From Glandiceps talaboti (Eukaryota; Hemichordata; Enteropneusta; Spengelidae), in NCBI RefSeq assembly GCF_964340395.1, contig NC_135554.1:21537592-21601591 (forward strand): a stretch of 64,000 nt of DNA, read 5' to 3'. Made by a program: the position numbers and the translations under genes. Positions within the stretch are counted from its first letter, which is position 1; every line of letters starts with the position of its first letter. The notes beneath the pieces were generated by a model. It did no database searches. It was not told the DNA's origin and worked only from the letters and a program-made list of their open reading frames with translations. Below are positions 16,127 to 28,847 of this stretch, in pieces.

Positions 16127-18293
16127 GAACTCTAAATGTTATTCCGTCTAAAATAATAATGCTATTTACAGGGTTGAAGGTTTACAATTTACAGTGTTAC
16201 AAATATCACAGCACTCTTTTCAAATGAAATATGAATTCCCTGTGTATTATCGTGAAAAGTTGACCAATCAGGGGCAACATGAATTTAATTGAAATCAGTG
16301 AAAGACAGAGGTGTGTCCATATCTATCATACTAGTAAGAAAGAGAAGGCCAGCATTTCACTTCATGTAGGTTGACAAACTGAATAATACACCCCTACCTC
16401 CACAGCAAACAATTTATGTTATGTACCAAGGTATGTTGTACACTGAATCTTTTTCGGTGTCTCCATCTACTACAACAAATTTTCATAACCATTGCATTCT
16501 GTAGTGATAAGAAATGAAGACTAATTTCTCACTTGTGCTGTCAGGAAAAAAGTAGTTTGAGAAGCATTGCTTTTGTGATGCTTGGAGAGTGAAGTTGTAG
16601 TGAATAGATTGTTTAAAATTATATCATAGCAGACTGATGAAGTCCATAGTGTAAGTGTGAATGCTTCAGATACAGCTTTCTAAACTGTTAGTGTTGGAAA
16701 TTGGAAAGTTTATGTTATGTTAGTAATGGCTAATACCACACAGTCTAACTTGCATAGAATAGAAGACTTCTGTTTTCTTTCTTTCAATTTGTGCAATGTC
16801 ACCAAAGATGGGTTTCTTTAAGTATACAGATTTTGATTGGTCTTTTGCATATGAAAAGTACATTTCATTATAAAATTCAACAAAAACACATACTACTACA
16901 TTGACATAAGTGACTTTGTCTATATTTAATTTGTGTGAGGCACACTTAAGCCTGACAGATTCATTATCTTTTAAATTTGATAGATTTTACAAATTGTTCA
17001 GTCTATTCACACATTGGAAACAAAAGCACAAAACAGTTCAAAAGAAACTTGGCAAGAAGTGTCTTTATTTATCATTTTACTTCATTGTAATTTGAACTAC
17101 GTGTTACAAATGTAAAAGGTGGAAGTATTAAGTTACAAAGATATATCCTATAATATATATATAACAATTATGTATATTATTTCTATCTACAAAGCTAGAA
17201 AATTATATTGCAATAATGATCATAGTATTTGTTTGAATTTATGTGGTTAAAATTGTGAAATAATGTTACAAAAATGATAAATTTCAAACTGTGAAATTCA
17301 CATTGAGAATTTTATCTTTTTGTCCGCGATACTTGATTTCACAGTTCTAACCACTGAATTCTCACACATATTATAGAATTCATATTATCTAGTCAGTTGT
17401 ACCAGTAAGTAACTGTAAAACAATGACATTACTTTCACTGGTTCTCTTTCCTACATTTTTCATGATAATGATATAAATCTACATTAAAATGACTACTAAC
17501 AGAGTTGTTGCTTTGAATGTCAAGATAAATATAAAACTATGCATCATCACAGAATTTAGAAATTTATATTTCAATTTATAATATCAGCTGAAGAAATACC
17601 GCCATACAACATTTATTTTGATGATTACAAATCTAACAATTTGACAATTCCCCATTCTAGTTCATCAGAAATACCACTTTACAATTTACATTAACTGATT
17701 ATCTTCTATATATTTAAATAATTGTGAATAATATCTTCACTCATATTTGACAAATATTCATTTTGTTTATCTGACATTTTTTTACAAATTGTAGTGTAAC
17801 ATCACATTATATTATTCAAACAAAAGTGAGTTAATAATATTGATTATCTTTATAATTTATCAAGATAAATTATAATTTTTTTGAATTTTCTAATTTACAT
17901 AGTACTGTGAATCTTTGTATTTACTGTGATATGAATTGAATCAAGTGTACTAGGGTTTTGTTATTCAAAAGTGTTTGCAAAAAAAAAGATACGCATTCTT
18001 CCATGGATTTTTGTAATACATTTAAGTTTCAATGATAAAAAATGTACACTATTGACCATTACTGATATCCAACAATTAATGATGACCCTAGAATTCTTGA
18101 TACATGTTGTAGTGTTTTACTTTGTTAGAGAGCTAAAATAGAACTTGAAGGTTGACTTTATAGTCTCATGCACACTTATAGTAATGTAACATGTGGCATA
18201 TGGAGCAGACTTTGTGGTGTTGACTAACAAACAGAATGATTGTTATGTATCATTATGACATACCTAGGTGGTATAATTCTATTTCAAGTACTG

Positions 18294-18545
18294 AATAAGG
18301 AACTTGCAATCCAGACTGAGCATGCTCAGATGCAAAGGACTATGGGATTATCTGTGGTTATCGTAATACCTAATCTGGAGCTACCTATAAAATAAACTCC
18401 CCACAATGGTCAGGGTAACTATGAATTGATTATATGTGGTTGCAAACAATGTATCAACACTGTTTACAATACTAATTGATTAGTATTTATAATCACATTT
18501 CCCATGATGCAATATTCAACATGGTGGGTTTGCAAGTTCCCTATT
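18294..18545. mobile_element. MITE-like element, about 252 bp, 16-bp inverted ends
   Basis: The ends AATAAGGAACTTGCAA and TTGCAAGTTCCCTATT are inverted repeats with one mismatch. The interior also shows partial dyad symmetry (CTATGGGATTATCTGTGG against CACATTTCCCATGATG). The element sits just downstream of the FBXL12 stop. Confidence 0.7.
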
Positions 18546-18572
18546 GACAACTGACGTGCTAGTCATTCTGTA

Positions 18573-20060
18573 CTAGCATGTGAGTTGGTTACACAAAGGA
18601 CGTCTGGAACCATCTGACACAACATCACAACCTGGTAAGGCAGCTTGAATTTCATCTCTACTTTCATCACTTATCTTCATGCCTGAAATGTTGAAATACT
18701 TGAGTGATTTCAGACACTTTGACATTTGACCTACAGCATTGTCAGACAGACTGTGACACTGATAGAGACTGAGCCATCGTAGTGTTGTCATCATACACAG
18801 ATTCCCTACACCTGTATCAGTTAAAGACACACACTCTGACAAATTGAGAAACTTCAACTTCTTCAAATGCCTGCTAATATGATGTAAACTCAGATCTGTG
18901 ATGTCACACCCAGCTAACCCCAAAATCTCTAGATTGTGTAGTTGGGCTGTGAGGTTCTGAACAGCTGAGTCCTTCACTCTGTAACAGTCATTTAGCTTCA
19001 ACACCCTGATGCTCTTTCTAGACATTAGATCATCGACATCCAAGTTAGATATTCTAGTGCACGCACTCAAATCTATGTACTGCAGACTGGGTAAGATTTC
19101 GTTGTTAGTTTTCAGGTCTTTAAACCATCGCGTTGGTATTTCACAAAACTTTAACACTAGAGTTGTCAAACTTGATGGAAGGCTCGCAACTTGCAAAGAA
19201 CTGAAGTTGGCTTCTGTGATTTCCAAATGTTCAAGCTTCGGACATCTTTCCTTTAAGTCCAGTAGCACAGAATTGGATAGACATTCTGTCTTACGCACTG
19301 AATGAAGGAATCCTTTCAGTTTTAGTGATGTCAATGTTGATGAGAAATGATTACGAATCACTTTCCATACACTACGTAGGTCTACCCTATACTTCTGTAA
19401 ATCAACATGTCGCCATAGCAACTTGTCATTTATCAGCCTATTCCAAGCCTTGCATACCCTGTTTGAAATAAAACGCAGAGAAAAATGAATAGAACAAAAC
19501 AGAAGAAATATTTGATATTCAAGCAAACTCAAAATATTCTGATATAATATTTTACATTAAGTTTCTCAATATTGTAGAAATTATGGGGATTTCATTGAAC
19601 CTGATTTCTCACTTCTTAAGAACCAGAATAATTGCTATGCCTCTAACACCATCTATTATAGCGACTGCTGAACTGCCTGGAAACCATTTTTTAATTTTCC
19701 AAATTTATGCTGTAAACACCTGTCCACGAATATGAATATGCATATGCATATGAATATAAATATAGTATAAATATGAATAATGTTGCAGTAATCTGCATAC
19801 TTATGAATTCTGAACCATCACATAGGCTTGAAAAAAAAAAGATTGATAAATTTGCATGTGAAAATTAATGTTAGTTAACTTCATATTGAGTATTGAAATT
19901 ACCTTGCAATTCTGCATCTATCTCTTGGATCCAGATATTCAAATATTTCAACCATTATATTGTCAGGCATTTTACCAAACTCACTCTCCATCAGTGATTG
20001 GTCACTTAAAAGTTGACTCTTTGCCATGGCAACGGCCTTAGCTGCTCCTCTCTTTGCCAT
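18573..20060 (-). CDS. FBXL12: F-box and leucine-rich-repeat protein, FBXL12-like
   Basis: Exons on the minus strand, 20060-19903 and 19458-18573, join in frame to 347 residues. The F-box spans about residues 31-72 (MPDNIMVEIFEYLDPRDRCR then RVCKAWNRLINDKLLWRHVD), and the intron splits the RVCKAW codon run. After it come cysteine-containing leucine-rich repeats up to about residue 335 (SLKLKGF, LRWLSLYQCHSLSDNAV, LKYFNISGMKISDES). Human FBXL12 shares the RVC..W.RL.DD..LWRHVDL block and overall order and is slightly shorter (about 326 residues). Known role: the F-box binds SKP1 in an SCF ubiquitin ligase and the repeats choose the substrate. The repeats here look more regular than in human FBXL12, so another FBXL member is possible. 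Start: the first ATG (GCCATGGCAAAG); a second in-frame ATG lies 11 codons on. Head to head with YIPF1/2. Confidence 0.88.
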
Positions 20061-20608
20061 GTTCAGTGCAGTTCAATATAAATTCTTGCAATACCTGGAG
20101 ATCAACATACAAATAAAAGAGAAGAATAACAGCAACAAGGTTTGGTCAATAAGGATCCAAAACAGTTAAAATATCACAAGAGGCTGAAGATCCCACCACT
20201 ACCACTACTCCAGAGTCCAGGTAAATAAATTGTTAATTATCAGCCAGGAATAATATCGGTATACACTTTCACTAACACTATCAATATCACTATACATGTC
20301 CCATGTATCGTATTTACATGTAATATAACGGCAAACTGGCTGCTAATATCACTGGTTTTCTTTGTTATCAAAGGTATACTGAGAGTTTCAAGTTTCCAAG
20401 CTATAGCAAATATTCACCTGAGCATTTGCTTCCTGAAATTCAAGGACCTAGCCAGCAGTACGGGAAGCGTTTGCCTTTCGTTCAAAGATCTAGGGTCATC
20501 GCCAGGTCACAAACTCATTTGATTTTTCTTTCCTCCAGTTCGGTAAAATCACGGAAGTGGTTGGAGTAGAGAAATAACAGTCAAAGTTTGATACGAGTAA
20601 TTTCCAAA
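20061..20608. promoter_or_regulatory. Shared promoter region of FBXL12 and YIPF1/2
   Basis: This 548-bp gap separates divergent start codons. ACGGAAGTG at 20551-20559, an ETS/GABPA-type site, lies about 50 bases before the YIPF start; such sites are common in bidirectional housekeeping promoters. AGGTATTG on the minus strand near 20090 could be a donor of an FBXL12 5' UTR exon. Confidence 0.5.
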
Positions 20609-23600
20609 ATGACGACGAGGGGAGCTGGCGATGCCGTCCTGGATATTGATAAGGTAGATAAAGTGTTCTCGACTTCAGATACACACTTCGAACATTCAAG
20701 AAAGCCGACATACATTTCTAGGAATTTTGTGTAGATTTTGTTTAAAATATGATGGACAAAACAACCAATTTTCACCTCGGTACGATATCATCAATATTTC
20801 AACTGTTCAGAACTCTGCATGCCACGTCACATGTGATCGTCATATGACAAAACAAAGATACATTGGTATTGTATTTTATTCCTTGTAGGACCAGGACGAT
20901 AAATCAGCAGACGAACTCAAATTTCAAGGTATGTTTAAAGAGTGTAGTTTGTTGTCGAGTTAAAAAAAAAAGATGTTGATGAATCGAATCGACCTTTGTG
21001 CTTAGGTTTAGTGGTGGTGATGATGATGATGTGATGATGGCTGATGGTGATGATGATGGTGGTGATGGTTTTTTGATGATCGAACAATGAAAATTGACAC
21101 AATTTCTAATTCAGAAGCATGTAATATTTTGTTCGCTCTTCCAATATGACAATAAAAAAAATCAGTCTCATGGTAATGTGATATAATTATCTATTTAATT
21201 TTTAAAGATATCTTTGTGCTTACACCAAATCGTTGATTCCTTCATTGTATCAAGGTTATAAAGTGAACACAAAAATGATACCAAATAGTAATGCATTTTA
21301 CATGCATATAGACATTTAAATATTTGATGTCAATACATACAAAGGTGAATAAATTTGTCCAGTTGCCATTATTGAGACAGTCTAGTTCCTGATGACTGTG
21401 TTCCAATTTCACACTACATTATCTTCTCACATGTGTGTAAAATAGGAACACAGTCGCCAGAAACTAGACTGTTATTTAAAGAGATACACCAGAGTACCTA
21501 TACCAGCTACAAAGTCCTTTTTTTTAGACTTGCACATTAATATTGTAGGGGAGAGTATATTAATACATTTGTAATACTGTCACCTTTCAATGGTTGGTTT
21601 AATTAAGATAAGCCACACAAAATCACCTAGCCTGAAAGATCCAGAAGTTGCTTCGGCTTATATATGCTATGCTCACTCACTCATTCACTGGAGTAGTGAA
21701 TGGTTACATATAGCGGACCAACGGCTGGAACTGTCAGACTAAACATCACCATACATGCATTAGAAAGAGGGAAATCTGGTTTTAAAAATACCCCATAGAT
21801 TTCTAACCTTGTTCAATAATTTGGGCAGGGAATCCTGGTAAAGTTATTGGGGATTGTTTATATTTTACGAGTTTACCCATGTTCTACCATTAACAATTAG
21901 ATGTTATTCTCAATATTTGTCTCCGTTCGGCCAAGGAAAATATGAGTGACCTGAGGTTCCATTGTCACTACAAGTTTGTAGATGAGTAGAGACAACCCTT
22001 AGGTCATGAGTATTTTCCAGCTGACTGCAGAAATGTATTGGAGAATAACATAATTATACCAGCACCAGTAATATCAAAGACAAATCAGGAAAGTAATGGT
22101 AATTTTAAACGTTTTGACTCATATTTTGAACACAGCAGAACCAGTGACGTAGACACTCATTGTCATGACATAGACGTGTGTTGTCGCGACATAGAATGAC
22201 CAGAGTATATATTCCATGTTTTTTGTTCAACTTGGCGTGAGCATGGTATAAAAACAGTTACACATCATTAGATTTAAGAAGTGCCATGATTGACTGCATC
22301 TTCAGACTTGCCATCTATATTTCTTTTATCTATGAGAGAAGACATTTCATTTTTGACATCTTACAAAGTGATTTCACTTCTGTGTTGTTTGTTCCCATAT
22401 TAGATTTTAGTGATAGTAACATAGAAGCAGACCGTGATGGCCAGACACATACATTCAATAATTATCCTAGTGATGATGATGATGATGATAATGAAGGTGA
22501 AGATGATGACAAAAAAGAGGTATAAATACATTTTTTGTTATTTTATACAACATACAACAATAGCAGATTCTGTGGGTCAGATGGATGTCCTATCGACAAA
22601 AACTGAAACTATTTTTGGGTCATGTTGACATAATCTGTCAATGTTTATGTAATTTCATTCATACTGATGCACAGCAATGTCATGTATTAAATGCACCAAA
22701 TTGTGTGTTCCTTGATCCCTTACCATGGGGTGACTCACAAGGAAACTGAGTGTTTATCACTATGTGTACCCACAAATGACATTTTGCCTTGTATTGGAAG
22801 GGACAGTGAATGGGATGGCAAGTAATCAAAATCAACAGCCAAGTTCTTGTGAATTGTTTCATTACATCATACTAGTCCAGTACAGTTTGTGATATGACTA
22901 ATATAATTATACTAACTGTGTGTTGCAAAAACAAAGGGAAAGGATTTTACACATATGGTGTCAATATTAATTAGATGCCAGCTGGTACATCATAGTGTAA
23001 TGGACTGAGTAGACAACACACATGATGTGTTAAAAGTGTCTAGTGACATAATCAGTCCAAATTTATGATTTAATTTGTCATCATTCCTTTTGTTTGTAGT
23101 TGTTATCAGAGTCAAGAAAACCTCCTTCTTTCTGGACATTTGAGTATTATCAGACCTTCTTTGATGTAGAAACATACCAGGTAAGACAGTTATTCTTAAT
23201 ATGTTATATAGTTTTGTATTTTTGTCATCAATGAAGTTATGCATTGTATTTAGAAACAAAACGCTTCACTCCTGATTTCTGTAAATTCATATTTCAGTTC
23301 AGTTTATTGCATTAGATTAGGTCTCTTGACCAATGAGCATATACCAGAATATGAGAATAGGGTATTATGGAGGGAGGTAAGATTAGGGTTGTAACATGAT
23401 AAATGATGAAACCACACAAATGTGTTTGATTACTATAAATATGGACAATTGGGTATTTAACAAATCGAAATATTGAAGGATTTCATCTTGTAATTTTCAA
23501 TACCTTCTTGAAACACTTCTTGGAATGAACACATGAAAGACAGACTACAGTACACACTGTAATCTCTTTACAGCAAACTCATTTGGAGACATGAACAGAA

Positions 23601-26600
23601 AAGATTTTGTTATAAATGTATTGATTATATTAAATTGTGTACTCTATAATTTTGAGGACATGACAGGGTGTTTGCTATAACAGAATGTTCGCTACAACAG
23701 AGTTCATTATAAAGAGGTTACAGTGTACAAGACATAACAATAGCTTGGTTAAACGCATCACACATGGGGTATTGTCATCTTCTCTAAATAGGCAGAATGA
23801 ATGTTTTATTTGGAAAGACATATTCTTTGATGTTAAAAATTATTGATTTTTTGTATCAATTTTGTGAAAGAAAATGAAGAATATAGCTGGAAAGATATTG
23901 ATGTCAGGGTATTTATATGTGAAAGTTATAAAGCATTATTTTCGACGCTTGTCAAGTTCTTTGTATTGATTACCTGTTTGCTAAACCACAACTTGTTGAT
24001 TACATTGCTTACCAGGTATTTAGGAGATTAGTGGGATCATTTGTACCAAAACCAAGCAAGAATTTCCGTGATGAAGTCAGAGCAAATCCAGATTTATATG
24101 GTGAGATATTTTCTGTCAAAGTCTGCATAGTGTTACTACAAACTTATACACAACCAGTTTGAGCACTCAGAAAGAGAGACAGAGAGACATTGACAGATAA
24201 ATAGACAGACCAACAGGCAGGCAGACACAAACAGACAGACAAATACATCAAAATGCAGGCAGACAGACAGATAGATAAACAGGCAGACTGAATAAATCAA
24301 AATGCAGGCAGACAGACAGACAAACAGGCAGACAAACATACAGACTGAATAGCAGGCAGGTAGAATAACAGGCAAGCAAAGACAGACAAACAGGCAGGCA
24401 GGCAGGCAGACACAAACCGACAGACAAATACATCAAAATGCAAGCAGGCAGACAGACAGATAAACAGGCAGACCGAATACATCAAAATGCAGGCAGACAG
24501 ACAAACAGATAAACAGGCAGATGGAATAGCAGGCAGGCAAAGACAGACAGACAGACAGACAGACAGGCAGACAGGCTTTGCATTATTTGTATGGTTCTTG
24601 ATATGTATGGATTCAACTACTAGTTACATATTATAGTAGTTGATGTTGCCAGTGATAATTTATCCCCTTTCAAACACATCAATAACCAATATACTCAGGT
24701 ATGTTGATCAGACAGTGTATTTTATCAAGAAAATATACCTGGAATGAATTTACTGATATTGTTGTTCATGTACTGTGTGTTATCAGGTCCATTCTGGGTT
24801 TGTATTACATTGGTGTTCACTACAGCTATTACAGGAGATTTATCCAATTACTTCGCCACCGTTGGAAACTCAGATTTAGAATGGCATCCAGATTTCAAAA
24901 AAGGTAAAGAAAAAAACCCAGGATATTTCATCTAAAGTTTAATGCTCACACATTTAGTTGATGCAATATGCATAGGTGTGCTATAGTAATTCTGAAATAT
25001 GGCAGCTTCTCAGTCCATTCTGTTTGTCATGTTATGAAGTCTGATTTTGAAAAATGGCAACAAAATTGATGTTACAGAGTCAAATCAATCACGAACACCT
25101 GAATGCCAGTAATGTGTGTAAACTTATAGACTTGTGTTGTTGGTATTTGGAAAAATTTGTGCTGTCGACTACAATCGCATTGCTCATCCCAATACTATGT
25201 TTAATGTTTTCTGCATGAAGAGATAAACACACAAACCTGCATTTTATATTGCTTTAGTCTGCATGAAGAGATAAACACACAAACCTGCATTTTATATTGC
25301 TTTAGTCTGCATGAAGAGATAAACACACAAACCTGCATTTTATATTGCTTTAGTCTGCATGAAGAGATAAACACACAAACCTGCATTTTATATTGCTTTA
25401 GTCTGCATGAAGAGATAAACACACAAACCTGCATTTTATATTGCTTTAGTCTGCATGAAGAGATAAACACACAAACCTGCATTTTATATTGCTTTAGTCT
25501 GCATGAAGAGATAAACACACAAACCTGCATTTTATATTGCTTTAGTCTGCATGAAGAGATAAACACACAAACCTGCATTTTATATTGCTTTAGTCTGCAT
25601 GAAGAGATAAACACACAAACCTGCATTTTATATTGCTTTAGTCTGCATGAAGAGATAAACACACAAACCTGCATTTTATATTGCTTTAGTCTGCATGAAG
25701 AGATAAACACACAAACCTGCATTTTATATTGCTTTAGTCTGCATGAAGAGATAAACACACAAACCTGCATTTTATATTGCTTTAGTCTGCATGAAGAGAT
25801 AAACACACAAACCTGCATTTTATATTGCTTTAGTCTGCATGAAGAGATAAACACACAAACCTGCATTTTATATTGCTTTAGTCTGCATGAAGAGATAAAC
25901 ACACAAACCTGCATTTTATATTGCTTTAGTCTGCATGAAGAGATAAACACACAAACCTGCATTTTATATTGCTTTAGTCTGCATGAAGAGATAAACACAC
26001 AAACCTGCATTTTATATTGCTTTAGTCTGCATGAAGAGATAAACACACAAACCTGCATTTTATATTGCTTTAGTCTGCATGAAGAGATAAACACACAAAC
26101 CTGCATTTTATATTGCTTTAGTAAAACGTCTGTTGCAGAAATATATAAGTTGTATGGCACAGTTTGTAAATAAATGTTTTGTCAAGAAAACTGAATGACC
26201 TGGAGAACTTTTGTCTTGTATGAATTTATACCTTTCATCACCTAGCCTCTACTGAGTAGCCTCTCTGCACCAGTCAACTTCTCAAACAATTTGATTTGTG
26301 TGTTTTCCATTGCAGTTTCCATAGCAGCCACCGCCATATTTTGTTATTGGTGGTTAATAGCAGCAAGTGTATGGGGGGTGTTGACATGGCGACGCAGTCA
26401 AGCAGGATATGGCTTCTTAGAAATTGTGTGTATCTATGGTTACTCCTTGTCTATCTACATTCCAATATCTGTAAGTATTTATAAAATTCCTTTATTTGAT
26501 AACTAGATTTCCGAGACATACGATGTATCTTTTCAGTTGCATTTTTTTCTGGTGATAATTAGATAGTTTACTCTATAACTCTGGTTTACTGTACCTTTAC

Positions 26601-28847
26601 ACAAGTTATTGGCAAGGCCAGTGGCCAAAACACTGAATGAACATCATTATTATATGTGGTGTACTCCCCAAATAAAAGAAAATATAACTGAAAAAAAGGG
26701 CCATGTCACTGTGAGTTGAAGATGAAATGTCATTTGTAGTCTGAAAGGTACAGACATTTGTGCCACGCTATCAGTCAGCACTCTAGAAGCCTGATAGGGC
26801 TGAACAACATGACGTATCTTACAGTCTATATCATAAATTACTGTTGTCATTTTGTGTCTGTTCTAGTAGTTAGTCTGTGTTAACTGTGTAGCCAGACTCA
26901 ACATGCACTACTAGTTTTTGTGTGTTGGCAATAATAAGTGGTTTTTTGAGAACTCTTTTAACAGTATAGTCTTGATTATTTGTAGATTCTGTATGTGATA
27001 CCAGTGTCGTGGCTACAGTGGGTATTACTAGGCCTTGCCTTGGTGTTGTCTGGTACTGTTCTATTGCTGACGTTTTGGCCAGCTGTCAAAGAAGACAATA
27101 GAAAGATTGCTATTGGTATCTTAGTCTGTATCTTCCTCTTACATACTTTGTTAGCTGTAGGCTTTAAGGTAAGTCTGTGAAGAAAAAAAATGGCGGAAGA
27201 TATTTATGTCATAAATACCAAATGCTTATTCAAGATGAATATAATCTAGCTCTTGGTCTTGTTATGCAACCTTTAAATGTTTTTATAAGGAATTTTTGAT
27301 AAGTTGATGTTTTAGAAACTTGTGTTTATGTTTGACTGGCTCTGACAAGCTAATGTATATCATGTACAAACTTTTCTGTCATTCCCATTGTTAAGTTTCG
27401 TACTGTCCAAGAAGTGTCACTGACATGATCTGTTAATGCATGTTGTGCCATAGATTGTAATGACCTCACCAGTCTGGGGTTATCAGCCTGCCTTAATAGA
27501 CTGAATGTTGGGGGAAAGGGAGATTAGACCATATACCCACAACGGCTGATCTGTTAGTCTAGGTGTACTGCTGCACCCAACAAGTATTGCTATGGAAAAT
27601 GTGCTATCAGCAAACTAAGATAAACACAAACTTATATGTTGTATGAGGTAGATTACAGAAGTGGGTAATAGCAGTGCCAGGGTTGTGTATCACATGTAAT
27701 CAAGATAACAGAATAAACATTGAATGAAGGTGAATGGTCCACCAATTTAGAAAAACTTGTCATCGGAAACGTCACCCTACTGCGCATGTAATTTCATCAC
27801 CATCCCTTGATAGCTAGTAGTTGTATTTTATGTCTTTGTTATTTTCCTGATAGTTGCTCTGCCATTGTTGTATTGTGTCATGTAGTAACTTTTATTTAAA
27901 TCTCTGGCTCCATTTCAGTTTTACTTCTTCAATGCACCTGAGATTCACCAAACTGGCACTCCGACATTGGCACCAATAGTTCACCACCCGTCAACACATG
28001 GACCACAAGCCTTCAATGGACTTCCACCTCAACAACAGCAAATACCAATATCACAACCAGTAGTGATACCACCGCAAGGTTTATCACCACAAGGAGACAA
28101 TACAGGGTAAGGAAGATCAAAAGTTACACAAAAATAGTAAACAGTGTCGTACAAAGCTTTGAATAAACTTGCTGGGAGACATGAAGCCTTGAAGGTCATC
28201 AGTTTGCCACAGCTATGGTTCATTATGTAACACTTCTTTCCAATATATGAGAAGGATAAGGGGGTTGAAGTCATCCCTAACTATGTGATTAAAATCAAGA
28301 TGGTATCAATGTGTCTGAATAAATCAATCATACTGCTGACATCAAAACAAAGATGAGATACCAACACTTGTGATAGTAAATGTTATACTTGACGTTGAAC
28401 TTGTAGTTCAATAAAGGATTGAACATTGATGTTTTGGTTTCAGTTTCAATTTTTGACTTCATGGTCAAACCTGTTGTTGTGAAAGATATTTGAGCTAGAC
28501 ACCTAGTTATCTGTACTGTCTTAGTTCTGACATTCCAGGATTTGAAGTAAAGTGAGGGCAGTAATGGCTTGAATTTTTTAACTCATTTTGCATCTCTGCA
28601 TTCATTTTAAAGAAGATTGATTTAAGTTGGAATTCAAATTAGACTTTGTATTGAAATTCCTCTATTCTGAAACACTATATGCTAGATATGCTATGTACAT
28701 TATCCCCCTTATACCAAGTAAGAGAAATGAATTTCCTCAGAATTCTTTTTTTTTTCCACATCGGACAAACATGGATCATCATTGTTCCTAATAAATGTAA
28801 CTTTTCTGTTTCTTTGCAGTGGCAACCTGAGTGAACATATTCTTTAG
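20609..28847 (+). CDS. YIPF1/2: Yip1-domain Golgi membrane protein, YIPF1/YIPF2 type
   Basis: Ten exons (20609-20653, 20889-20928, 22404-22519, 23100-23180, 24016-24100, 24787-24903, 26316-26470, 26986-27168, 27919-28106, 28820-28847) join in frame to 345 residues. Residues 1-70 are acidic and soluble, with a run of six Asp. PSFWTFEYYQTFFDVETYQ (about 76-94) is the family signature before the membrane part. Five hydrophobic segments follow at about 124-141, 162-184, 194-219, 222-243 and 254-277, with FLEIVCIYGYSLSIYIP and FWPAVKEDNRK between or within them as in human YIPF1/2. The tail (about 280-345) is rich in Pro and Gln and longer than in human. Known role: the YIPF1/2 group binds Rab GTPases and partners YIPF6 in the Golgi. 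One gene here probably represents the pre-duplication state of vertebrate YIPF1 and YIPF2. Intron 6 carries the perfect 48-bp satellite. Confidence 0.96.
21010..21075. repeat. (GATGGT)n-like imperfect trinucleotide array
   Basis: Interrupted GTG/ATG triplets lie in YIPF intron 2. Confidence 0.8.
21377..21472. mobile_element. Short foldback element
   Basis: ACAGTCTAGTTCCTGATGAC at the left is matched in inverted form by CGCCAGAAACTAGACTGT at the right. The arms continue inward through GTGTTCC/GGAACAC to about 37 bp. It lies in YIPF intron 2. Confidence 0.8.
21902..22257 (+). mobile_element. Dispersed repeat family A, copy 1
   Basis: About 355 bp matches the reverse complement of 42055-42413 over its whole length, including GCATAATTATACCAGCACCAG-like and CAGCAGAACCAGTGACGTA blocks. 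The first 150 bases form an internal foldback, TGTTATTCTCAATATTTG against GTATTGGAGAATAACA. No coding capacity is visible. It lies in YIPF intron 2. Confidence 0.8.
24170..24578. repeat. Imperfect (CAGA)n/(CAGG)n array with higher-order repeat
   Basis: Tetranucleotide CAGACAGG variants fill about 400 bases of YIPF intron 5. A longer unit containing AATACATCAAAATGCA recurs about four times, so there is order above the 4-bp level. Confidence 0.9.
25210..26121. repeat. Perfect satellite: 19 copies of a 48-bp unit
   Basis: The unit begins TCTGCATGAAGAGATAAACA and ends TATATTGCTTTAG. 912 bases divide into exactly 19 units and I see no difference between copies. Because 48 is a multiple of three and the unit has no stop in one minus frame, that frame stays open for the whole array and would read the 16-mer MQVCVFISSCRLKQYK over and over. 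It lies in YIPF intron 6 (24904-26315). I take the open frame as a by-product of the period. Confidence 0.97.

Larger units (their letters stand above)
14424..18293. other. Intergenic region between convergent FDX2 and FBXL12
   Basis: It begins with the FDX2 3' UTR. Beyond that I see no gene. It holds a long foldback (15325-15662), a perfect 30-bp-stem hairpin (16061-16126), TG repeats near 15832-15907, and AT-rich sequence that becomes very AT-rich from about 17100 to 18000. Confidence 0.6.

Noticed and set aside
25210-26121. CRISPR array
   Set aside because: The units are contiguous with no spacers, and the window is animal DNA.
25201-26160. 319-codon minus-strand open frame made of a 16-residue repeat
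   Set aside because: It is fully explained by the 48-bp satellite whose period is a multiple of three. It lies inside a YIPF intron with no independent gene signals.
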